64,000 bases of DNA from Immersiella caudata (Eukaryota > Ascomycota > Sordariomycetes > Sordariales > Lasiosphaeriaceae). The DNA is taken from assembly GCA_030512335.1 (NCBI GenBank), contig JAULSU010000004.1, positions 3,968,001-4,032,000 on the forward strand. The letters are read 5' to 3'. Position 1 is the first letter of the stretch; each line of letters opens with the position of its first letter. Positions 36,952-46,355 of the stretch are shown in pieces. The position numbers and the translations under genes are program-made. The notes under the pieces are model-generated. The model worked only from the letters and a program-made list of their open reading frames with translations, did no database searches and had not been told where the DNA came from.

Positions 36952-37795
36952 CACAATAGAGCACATATGTGGGATCTAAGCAAGCAAGCTGAGCAACGGG
37001 TAGTCCGTCTGGAAACTCAAGGTACCAAGGGACGCGACGCCCAAGCAAGCGAACTGCGGCTGGAGACCAGTACGTCATGCCGCCCACCCCTTTTGTTCCA
37101 CTTGCCCCGCCAACACGAAAAGGGGTCACACTCGGTGCTTATCTCCCCGCCAGCAGAGTCAGCTCTTCCAATGCTAGCCAGGAGATTTCCCAAGAACGCC
37201 AGACACTTGAGATCCTTGAAAGGAATTGTGGATTTGTGGCTTCTCTCTTGATAGGTCGCGAGATTGGGTCCAGACTGTATCAACTCGTCGTCAAACGGCG
37301 GGTAAGTGGGAGAGTTGGTATCCAGCCGCTCTCGTGACTCCCACTTCCCTAATGCCCAGTTGGGCAGTTGCGAATTCAGCATGCTTCAATCACAACGGTT
37401 ACAAACGGCGGCGTAGCACATCCACCTGGGGGTCCTCCAGATGCATGCTGACGTTACAGTTGGGATGTCGAAGCCCGCGGGAAGCGATGGAAACACAACC
37501 TCTATCGCGATTGCGCACGTGGTCACAGGCGGAGGCCTGCCCAAGCGCCTCCTGGTAGCGTTGGCGTGGTGATGCAAGACATCTTGAATTCCCCGATGAA
37601 GTTCTTATAAATCGCCTCTAGTACAATGGCGAACTCGTAAGAATACTCGAATTTCTTTGGGTTCAGATGCGTTTAAGACAGTTACAACACCGTTTGATGA
37701 ATGGAAAAGAATCTGGGGGATCTGGGCCAACTTCGCCGCATCGCAAGATCCAGTTGTGCCCCACCATGGAGGACCCTGACCCCACTTTGGTATCT

Positions 37796-37809
37796 GCTTA
37801 TCGATAAGC
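37796..37809. promoter_or_regulatory. Perfect 14-bp palindrome with back-to-back GATA motifs
   Basis: GCTTATCGATAAGC reads the same on both strands and holds two divergent GATAAG sites. It lies 127 bp upstream of the BMS1 ATG. GATA-family zinc-finger factors (nitrogen, light or iron regulators in fungi) recognise this core. Binding is an inference. Confidence 0.45.
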
Positions 37810-37935
37810 CTATCACGCACCCCGAGGATCTGCCGTCCAAAAAATTCTGGAGCTCTGCGATGGAATTGAGAGGGCGTTGATCTGGCATGGGACTTTGGCG
37901 CGGAAGTCTTGAATTTCCTTGCGACAGGCGCAAAC

Positions 37936-40900
37936 ATGGACGCTCAAGTCAATAAGCCTCATAGGCAGTCCAAAAAGTCCAAGGATAAGAAAAAACAGCA
38001 CACGGGAGGTACGGTGGCTTTTTGAACACTCTGTGCTCTGTCGCAAGTTTGCTAATCCCAGACTTAGAGAAGAATCCGAAAGCCTTCGCCTTCTCCAACC
38101 CGGGCAAACTCGCTAGACAAGCAGCGAGATCCCATGATGTGGGCGCTTGATTGGCGAATCCGAAATACCATCAGCTAACTCTTGCTGTCAGATTAGGGAA
38201 AAGCGCCTCCATGTGCCGCTTGTCGACCGAATCCCCGATGAACCGCCACCGCGGCTTGTCACCATCGTCGGGCCCCCTGGCGTGGGGAAGACAACCCTGA
38301 TGTGAGCTCTTTATTCTAGGTAATTGGATGCTGCGTCAACGGTGCTAATGTTGGTGGTGCAGGAAGTCGTTAATTCGGCGGTATGCGAAAGAAACGCTCT
38401 CCGATCCAGTTGGACCCATCACCGTCGTTACCTCGAAGAAGCAGCGATTAACTTTCGTCGAATGCCCCAACGAACTCGAGGCCATGGTTGATATCGCTAA
38501 AGTGGCAGATATTGTATTGTTGATGATCGACGGAAACTATGGCTTCGAGATGGAGACCATGGAGTTCCTCAACATCCTGGCGGCCACTGGTATGCCTGGC
38601 AACGTCTTCGGTATCCTCACACACTTGGATCTCTTCAAGAAGCCACAGGCGCTCAAGGACGCCAAGAAGAGGTTAAAACACAGACTTTGGAGCGAGCTTT
38701 ACAACGGTGCCCATCTGTTCTACCTCTCCGGCGTCTTGAATGGTCGCTATCCAGACCGCGAGATTCACAATCTTTCCCGCTTCCTCTCTGTGATGAAGAA
38801 CCCCCGGCCCCTCGTTTGGAGAAACTCGCACCCTTACAGCGTCATTGACAACTACCGAGACGTGACCCATCCCACCAAGATCGAGCAAAACGCGAAATGC
38901 GATCGCACAATCGAGCTGTCGGGATATCTACGAGGAACCAACTTTTCGGCCCAGGGTCAGAGAGTACACATAGCCGGTCTGGGCGACTTCACAATAGCAA
39001 GCATGGAGACACTGCCTGATCCCTGCGCAACGCCTGCCATGGAACAGGCGCTGGCGAAAGCTACAGGAAAGACTGGGAGGAGGCGACTCGATGAGAAGGA
39101 TAAAAAGATTTACGCACCGATGGCTGATCGTAGCGGGTTAAAAATCACCGGTGACCACATTGTCATTACCAGGGAGAAGGGTTTTACTTTTGACAAAAGT
39201 GCCGAGGGGGTCGAACGGGGCGAAGGAGAGCAGCTCATTATTGATTTGCAGGGCGAAAGGCGGCTCCTCGGACAAACTGACCAGGGTGTCAAGCTTTTCT
39301 CCACAGGTCAACAGATTACCCAAATCCCTGAGGAGGAGGATACTGGCCGCAAAACCAAAAGGAAAGCACGGTTTGCTGAGCGGGGTGATTCGGAAGACGA
39401 AGCTGACGACCTGCCTGATGATGAGGGGTTTGTCAGTGGCGAAGAGGATGGAGCCTCTGATGTCGAAGAAAGCGAGTTTAGCGAGCAGAAGCTGGGAAAG
39501 CTGTTCCGAAAGAAGGACGATAAAGTGGCAGATGAAGATGTAGCCTTTGCCGACAGCGACTCCGATCTTGGCTCTATAATATCTGACGAGGAACTTTCGG
39601 ACGAGGACGAAGATGACGAAGATTTGGGCTCTGACGAGGACGGTGCCGCTGTGAGGTGGAAGGATAACATGATGGAGCGAGCCAGGAGATTACACGGGAA
39701 AAGGAGACCGTATCGTGCTGTCGACTTGGCGAGGATGATGTACGATGACTCAATATCACCAAAAGAGGCACTTCAGAAATGGAGAGGCGAGGAAGAAGAG
39801 GAAGAGGAAGAGGAAGACATCGAAAAGGATGACGATGATGACACCTTCTTCAAGAGGACCGGGAACGGACTGAACGAGGACCTTTCGGAGGACAGGGTCA
39901 TTCCTCGCTTCGACTACGAGGAGCTGGCTGCGAAGTGGTCCGGCGAAGATGCCGTGGAATCCCTCAGAGCCAGATTCGCTACGGCTAACCTGCTTGACGA
40001 AGATGGAAACGACGAAGAGGGCGATGATGACGAGATGGGTGGAGATGACGGTGACGACGAAGGCGATGGTGCCTTTGAAGATTTGGAGGCAGAGGATGGG
40101 GCGGAAGGCAGTGACAATGAAGAGCCCGAGGCCGAACCTGAAGCAACGCTGGAAGCGGAGCGCGAGAAAAATGCCCGTCGCAAGGAAGAGCTCAAGCTCA
40201 GGTTTGAAGAAGAGGACCGTGAAGGCTTCGCAAACGACAAGGCTGTCACCAGACGGGAGGGCGGAGAGGACGAGTTCGGCGAGGACGACTGGTACGAGGC
40301 GCAAAAGGCTGTTTTGCAAAAGCAGCAGGACATCAACAAGGCCGAGTTCGAGAACCTGGACGAGTCCCAACGCGTTTCTGTGGAGGGCTTCAGAGCTGGC
40401 AAGTACGCCAAGATCGTTATCGAGGGTGTGCCCGCCGATTTCGTCACCAAGTTCCAGCCCAAGATGCCGATAATCCTGGGTGGCCTCACCCCCACCGAGG
40501 ACCGTTTTGGCTTTGTCCAGGTCAGAATTAAGCGGCATCGATGGCACAAGAAGATCCGTAAGTTCGAAATTACGTTGAAGAAAGGGGGCATAGCTAACAT
40601 GAAGCAATGTGACAGTCAAGACAGGTGATCCCTTGATTTTCTCTCTTGGGTGGAGAAGATTCCAGTCAATGCCGGTCTACTCGATATCTGACTCGAGAAC
40701 CCGAAATCGTATGCTCAAGTACACACCTGAGCACATGCATTGTTTCGGTACCTTCTACGGGCCCCTGATCGCCCCCAACACGGGCTTCGTCTGTTTCCAG
40801 TCGTTCTCTTCTTCCAACCCTGGGTTCCGGATTTCGGCGACAGGCACGGTATTGAGCGTTGACGAGTCTACAGAGATCGTCAAGAAACTCAAGCTGGTAC

Positions 40901-41678
40901 GTCAAAACTTGCGCTCCAAGAGTTCCAAGATACTAACCTTTTGCAGACTGGTACGCCATACAAGATCTTTAAGAACACGGCTTTCATCAAGGACATGTTT
41001 AATTCGGCCCTTGAGATTGCCAAGTTTGAGGGCGCCGCTATCAAGACGGTTTCGGGCGTACGAGGTCAAATCAAGCGTGCACTTTCAAAGCCAGACGGCC
41101 ATTTCCGTGCCACGTTTGAAGACAAGATTCTTCTTAGTGATATCGTCTTCTTGAGAGCGTGGTACCCCATCAAGCCTCATCGATTCTACAGCCCAGTCAC
41201 CAATCTGATTGGCTGGCAGAAAATGAGGCTCACGGGAGAGATCCGGCGGGCTGAGAACATTGACACGCCGCAACTCAAGAACAGCCAGTACAGGAAGATC
41301 GAGCGTGAAACCAGGCGCTTCAACCCGCTTCGGGTGCCCAGAGCGCTGGCAGCCGAACTTCCGTTCAAATCGCAAATCATCCAGACCAAGCCGCAAAAGA
41401 AGGAAACGTACATGCAAAAGAGAGCTGTGGTGGTCCGTGGCGAGGAGAAGAAGGCGCGTGATCTCATGCAGAAACTCACGACAATCCGAAAAGATGTTGT
41501 CGAGAAACGACGGGCAAAGAAGGAGGAGAAGCGTGTCGAATACAGAAAGAAGGTGGCCGAAGTGGAAGAGAGGATGGAGAATAAGAAGAAGAGAGAGAAC
41601 AAGGCCTACTGGGAGAGGGAAGGGAAGAAGAGGGGTCCAAGCGACATGGGCGGCGGAGGAGGAAAGAGGAGAAAGTAG
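37936..41678 (+). CDS. BMS1: Ribosome biogenesis GTPase BMS1
   Basis: Six exons (37936-38008, 38068-38138, 38192-38301, 38363-40557, 40616-40896, 40947-41678) give 1153 residues. The basic N-terminus (HRQSKKSKDKKKQHTG) leads into NPKAFAFSNPGKLARQAARSHD and the GTPase domain, with P-loop GPPGVGKTT at 75-83 and later VADIVLLMIDGNYGFEMETMEFL and GILTHLD. The AARP2CN region (LSGYLRGTNFSAQGQRVHI) follows, then long Asp/Glu-rich stretches. A C-terminal domain unique to Bms1/Tsr1 has VRIKRHRWHKKIL, KTGDPLIFSLGWRRFQ and FLRAWYPIKPHRFY. It ends in a Lys/Arg-rich coiled coil. In yeast Bms1 binds Rcl1 and the U3 snoRNP in the nucleolus and is needed for 18S rRNA processing. The exon 2 acceptor at 38067 was chosen over one at 38061 because it keeps the frame. 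Confidence 0.95.
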
Positions 41679-41861
41679 AGCCCTTCGTGTTAGTAGTCTA
41701 GAACCAGTGCAGAGTTAACTGGGCCAACTGTACACCAATTGTTGCTTGAGTCCAAGCTTCACGCTGTGGAAGGTCTCGTGTGTATAGGCTAGTTGCCAAG
41801 CTCAATCGAGTAGGATCACAGACATACCTCCTAAAAGCGTTCCTCAGTTTCATGCCAGCAG

Positions 41862-42203
41862 TTTTATTAGAGAACGTCTATTTGCACCGTTCTATCTGTC
41901 TATATGCACCGTATCCTATACATAACCCTTAACTCTGCACCGCACAATCGGAGGTACAGCAGCCCTGTAATAGCTACGCCTAAGGCTTAGTTTTAGCTAA
42001 AGGGAGGTATTGGAGTTAGCTAGAAAGGCAGTAAAAGCTACTTTAAATACCCCCCTTTATCTGAAAGAAGCCTCCGGTGTAGCGGTAATAGGTGTTGCCG
42101 CAGTGGTGGTGGTGATGGTGGTGGTGGTGTGTTGTGTGTTGTGTGTGAGGATACGGTGCCTATAGACGGATAGTACAGTGCAAATAGCCATTATCTTTTA
42201 TTA
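41862..42203. mobile_element. MITE-like non-autonomous DNA transposon (8-bp TSD, 47-bp TIRs)
   Basis: Two 47-bp terminal inverted repeats, 41870-41916 and 42149-42195, match at 40 of 47 positions. Inside them CTATTTGCAC and GCACCGTATCC are perfect. Identical 8-bp direct repeats TTTTATTA flank the pair (41862-41869 and 42196-42203), as expected for a target-site duplication. The 326-bp body has no reading frame, is AT-rich for this genome (runs such as TTAGCTAGAAAGGCAGTAAA), and holds a GTG/GTTGTGT microsatellite at 42103-42148. An 8-bp duplication is usual for hAT-superfamily elements, but the long inverted repeats are less typical for hAT. The outermost 8 bp match only at 5 positions, so exact ends are provisional. 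Confidence 0.72.
42103..42148. repeat. GTG then GTGTT simple repeat inside the MITE-like element
   Basis: Interrupted (GTG)n runs into GTGTTGTGTGTTGTGTGTG just inside the right inverted repeat. It is purely simple sequence. Confidence 0.85.
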
Positions 42204-42560
42204 TCGGATGTTCGGAAACTGAGATTTTTGAGGGGAAATTTCTGGAAATTGACGTTTTGCTTTTTCCTCAGAACGGCGTGGTCATGCACAGAAGGTTCCC
42301 GTCGGGTGGCCACGTGACCACGCTTCAATGCGCGTTCTTTCCTCGTTTGTAAGGGGTCCCAGGTCATCGGGTCCCCCAGGTTATCCTGGCGGAAGCCAAC
42401 TCCCTCTTCTATTTCGTTTTGTCTGCGCGGTGGAAGGCACATTGAACCCTTTGGTAGCCCTGTTTTCCCCATCGAATGACGCATTTTTTGTTTTCTATTT
42501 CAAAAGAAAATTAGTGAGATCCTCCACTGAGAAGCGCGCTACACTCCTCACACCGTCGCG

Positions 42561-45500
42561 ATGCCGCCGCGCAAGACCACCAAGCGGCCCCGTGCCGAGA
42601 GTGCGACAAATGGCGGGAGCAGCAACTCTCGCCAGGCAAAAGCTCCGCGAGTGGATTCGTCGTCTTCGTACAACTCGCAACCTCCTAGCAGTGCTGCATA
42701 CACAACTACTAGCAGCGTTCCGTCGGCGAGTTCATCACAAACAGCCAGGTCGTCGCAGTCCACAGCGTACTCCCACCAACCTTCTAACAGCGCTTCTTTG
42801 CCGGTGAATCCTGGGCCGTTACAGCCATACGCTCCCGATGCAAGCCAGAGGCTGGCTTGGCAGGCTCAAAGTCAGGAGGACCGGGCGTGGGAGGCTATTG
42901 ACCTCACTCAAGACGATGATGGACCTGCGCGGGAGCTTTATGGGAAACTCGGTGAGTTTTTTTTTTTGGGGGGGGGGGGGGGGGGGTTTAGGGTTTGTTG
43001 CAGAAGACTGACTTCTGGCTAGACGGGAAGATCGTTGGTGTGAGGTATTACAACGGTGTTGCGACGCCTGGTGAGCATGTAATCCTGAGGAGAGAACCTG
43101 GAAATCCGGTGTGCTGCTATTCTCAACGCTTTGAGATGAGCATGGACTAATGATTTGACAGTATGACTCCAACGCAATTCGGGTTGACAATGTCTTTGGG
43201 CATCAAATTGGTCATATCCCGAGGACTATAGCTCTGAAACTTGCGCCTTATATGGTGGGTGTGTCTCTTGATGTTCCCTAGATACTCGCACTCACACGTT
43301 CGCAGGACAGCGGTGAAGTGGATGTGGAGGGTATCCTCACTGGCGAGAAAGGGTTCTACGACTGTCCCATTCGTATCTCCATTCTTGGAAGCCCTATTGC
43401 CCTCGCAAGGAAGAATCTGGAGGAGCGCCTTAAGAAGGACAAACTCGTTACGGCTACCCAACTTAAACAGACGCGGAAGGAGAACGAGGTGCAGCGACAA
43501 GCTATGGGCTTGAAGAGCGGCCGTTCTACTGCCGGGTTCCCCGAGGAGGCACCTCAAGTCTCCCTCGAGGAGCTGGCCATGGCCAGTCAAGCTGTGAACC
43601 TTCGGGCTGGCGGGGACGCTGTCAGGACCTTGGCTATGGACGAGGACCAACTCTCGAAGCTACCTATGGCCGAACAGCCATCGTCGCTCAAGGCTACCTT
43701 ACTGCCGTACCAACTGCAGGGTCTAGCATGGCTGACCGCCAAGGAGAGCCCGCAACTTCCGACACAAGGATCCTCGGACTCGGTGCAGCTTTGGAAGCGC
43801 AATTCTCGTGGTCAGTACGTGAATATGGCTACCAACTTCACAGTTGCCTCCCCACCGACTCTGCTCTCTGGCGGCATCCTAGCGGATGATATGGGCCTGG
43901 GAAAAACCCTTCAAATCATCAGTTTGGTCATGACTGGTGGGAAAGGAAGCACTCTTATCGTGGCACCTGTTGGCGTCATGAGTAACTGGGAGCAGCAGAT
44001 TCACCGGCACGTCCTGCCCGAGCACATGCCTAAGGTCTTGATCTATCACGGTGCCGGCCGACAGGCTGCCGCGGCTTCGTTGTCGACCTACGATGTGGTG
44101 ATTACAAGTTATGGAACGATGACCAGCGAAACAGGCAAAGCAGGCCTGTCGAGTGTTGACTGGCGCCGAGTCGTGCTGGACGAAGGTCACACTATTCGCA
44201 ATGCGAAAACCAGGGCGGCTGTTGCAGCCTGCGCTCTAAAGGCACAGTCGAGATGGGTCCTCACGGGAACGCCAATGTATGTGTCGGTGTCGCTGTATTA
44301 GGTGCTGCTGCTAACTACGCCGACCAGTGTCAACAACATCAAGGATGTCCACTCACTGCTCAAATTTCTGCACATTGCGGGCGGAATCGAGCAGCTAGAA
44401 GTATTCAACGCGGTTATCACCAGACCACTTGCGAGCGGGGATCGCATGAGTGAGGCTCTGCTGCAGTCTTTGATGACCGATCTTTGCCTGCGTCGCAAAA
44501 AGGACATGAAATTTATTGATCTCAAGCTCCCGGCTAAGGCGGAGTACATTCATCGCATCGCGTTTTGGCCTGATGAGCGGAAGAAATACGACGCATTATT
44601 GTCAGTTCTGTTATTCTACACATCTAGTTCGCCAGTTAACAGATTCCAGGTCGGAAGCCCAAGGGGCCCTCGAGGAATTTCAGAACCAGTCAAGGGTCGG
44701 ACAGAAGGGCAGGTTCCAGGGTGTGCTAGAGAGGCTGCTTCGTCTCAGGCAAATGTGGGTTTATGAAACTTGTTACCGAGTTCACCATGCTGACAACACC
44801 AGTTGCAATCACTGGGCTCTCTGCAAGGAGCGTGTTGCGGACTTGCTCAAACTTCTTGAGGACGAGGACGTGGTGCCCCTCACTGACAAGAATCGAGCTC
44901 TCTTACAGCAAGCCTTGCAGCTTTACATTGAGAGTCAAGAAGAGTGTCCGGTTTGCATCGACCTTATAACAGCTGATCCTGTCATCACACACTGCAAGCA
45001 TGTATTCTGCAGGCCCTGCATTACCAAGGTGATTGACACCCAACAGAAGTGTCCGATGTGCCGCGCCGAGTTGTCAGAAGATAAACTGCTCGAGCCCGCA
45101 CCGGAGTCCTCTGGAGATGAAGTCGGTGAGGACCTCGACCGGGATACCAAGAGCTCAAAGACAGAGGCGCTACTCAAAATCCTTCAAGCCACGCTGAAGA
45201 ACGAGGGGTCCAAGGTCATCATCTTCTCGCAGTGGACGTCATTCCTCTCGGTGATTCAAAAGCAGCTGGATGAGGTGGGCTACAAGTACACGCGTGTAGA
45301 CGGCAGTATGAACACAACACAACGCGACGCCGCCATCCGAGCCCTCGACAACGATCCCAACACCTACATCATGCTTGCCAGCTTAGGCGTCTGTTCGGTC
45401 GGCCTAAACCTTGTTGCTGCAGATACTGTGGTTCTCGCCGACTCCTGGTGGGCTCCTGCAATCGAAGACCGTAAGTTCGATTCCTGCTTTTTTCTGCCCC

Positions 45501-45822
45501 TTTAGTCTTTTTGCCCTGATGTCTCAGGAGGAAGAGGAGGAGTTACCTCCTCAGACCTCCTGAGACACGCAAGCATTGTCCAAAAATGGAAGCCAGTAGC
45601 TGATATCGACCACTAGAAGCGGTAGACCGCGTCCATCGGCTTGGTCAGTCGCGACCGACGACAGTGTGGCGGCTCGTGATGGAAGGGTCCATTGAGGAAC
45701 GCGTTCTCGATATTCAGGGGAAGAAGCGAGAGCTAGTCACCAAAGCTTTCCAGGAGAAGGGCGGAAAAAAGAAGCAGACGAAAGAGACCAGGATGGCGGA
45801 TATTATGAAGCTTCTCAGCTGA
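42561..45822 (+). CDS. SNF2-family helicase with HIRAN and RING domains (HLTF/Rad5-like)
   Basis: Eight exons (42561-42951, 43023-43108, 43162-43254, 43306-44276, 44328-44600, 44650-44754, 44803-45470, 45617-45822) give 930 residues. A Ser-rich N-terminus (about 1-125) precedes a HIRAN domain (about 131-225: IVGVRYYNG, PYDSNAIRVDN, IGHIPR). The helicase lobe 1 has motif I GILADDMGLGKT at 380-391 and motif II DEGH at 482-485. A C3HC4 RING finger (CPVC...CKHVFCRPC...CPMC) lies at about 688-727, inserted between the helicase lobes as in Rad5/HLTF. Lobe 2 ends with QAVDRVHRLGQ (863-873). HLTF-type proteins remodel stalled forks and polyubiquitinate PCNA with Ubc13-Mms2. At 930 residues it is shorter than Rad5, so it may be an HLTF/SMARCA3-like paralogue. 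Intron 1 contains T12G18 and intron 7 a hairpin. Confidence 0.92.
42957..42986 (+). repeat. T12-G18 homopolymer junction in helicase intron 1
   Basis: Twelve T (42957-42968) followed by eighteen G (42969-42986), then TTTAGGG, starting 5 nt inside intron 1. The G tract is in the sense RNA and could form a G-quadruplex. Its exact length is prone to sequencing error, but this does not affect the coding frame. Confidence 0.8.
45520..45567 (+). repeat. Two-part hairpin in helicase intron 7
   Basis: TGTCTCAGGAGG (45520-45531) pairs perfectly with CCTCCTGAGACA (45556-45567). Inside it GAGGAGG (45534-45540) pairs with CCTCCTC (45546-45552) around the loop AGTTA. Together they give 19 base pairs interrupted by a small internal bulge, within a 146-nt intron that is longer than its neighbours. 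Confidence 0.8.
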
Positions 45823-46355
45823 TATGCCACATCAGGTAGAGCCGGTCGCATTTTTGACCTCTCTGGTTTTGGAGGGAACAGGAATGTTCAAAGTATTGGT
45901 GTGATGGATTTTAGATGTTCCAACAGTTGGTAAGGGGTATCTGGGGGTCCAGTTATAACAGTTATGTGCGGTTTTGGGGTTCCGATAGGCAGTAACACGC
46001 AAGGGTGTTGATTGGATGGAGGATTTGGGCTGGCTGGCGGAGGGTGCTTAAGGGAGCTTGTTCGAAGTTAACACAGAGAATGCCCGCGAGGGGACAGTTA
46101 AGATTGCTAGATTAATGGATCGAATCTTGTGAGTCATGACTGTTGCGAGCGCTGCTGAGAGGCTGAGCCCGAGTTGGTTTGACGCTGATGTTACAATGAC
46201 AGCCCCCCCCCCCCCCAAAAAAAAAATGTTAGTGGAGATTTACAGCGCCTGTCGTTTCAAGACCGAGCCAACATCACCTCATCCAACCGCACGTAACACA
46301 GACGACCTGGGGCTTCCATTTCCATCACCAGTGGCCGCAGGGCAATGGCTTCAGG
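45823..46355. other. Intergenic before the radical SAM gene
   Basis: Helicase 3' untranslated region and the radical SAM promoter. A C14A10 homopolymer junction lies at 46203-46226. No gene seen. Confidence 0.6.
46203..46226. repeat. C14-A10 homopolymer junction
   Basis: Fourteen C followed by ten A, 130 bp before the radical SAM ATG. On the minus strand it reads T10G14, the same design as the T12G18 tract in the helicase intron 3.2 kb away. Length calls of such tracts are unreliable. Confidence 0.8.

Larger units (their letters stand above)
36806..37935. other. Divergent promoter region between PBI2-like gene and BMS1
   Basis: Contains a TATA box for the minus-strand inhibitor gene (36943-36951) and a GATA palindrome (37796-37809) before BMS1. 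Short open frames in between have no domain features. Confidence 0.55.
41679..42560. other. Intergenic containing a MITE-like element
   Basis: Between BMS1 and the helicase gene. The middle is occupied by an AT-rich inverted-repeat element at 41870-42195, described separately. The remaining 365 bp before the helicase ATG form its promoter and leader. Confidence 0.6.

Noticed and set aside
38061..38067. Acceptor CCCAG at 38060-38061 for BMS1 exon 2
   Set aside because: It would break the frame. The acceptor TTAG ending at 38067 gives HTG-EKNPKAFAF, in line with the family.
39756..40619. 287-codon minus-strand frame opposite BMS1
   Set aside because: Leu/Val/Phe-rich artefact of reading the acidic, codon-biased BMS1 exon backwards.
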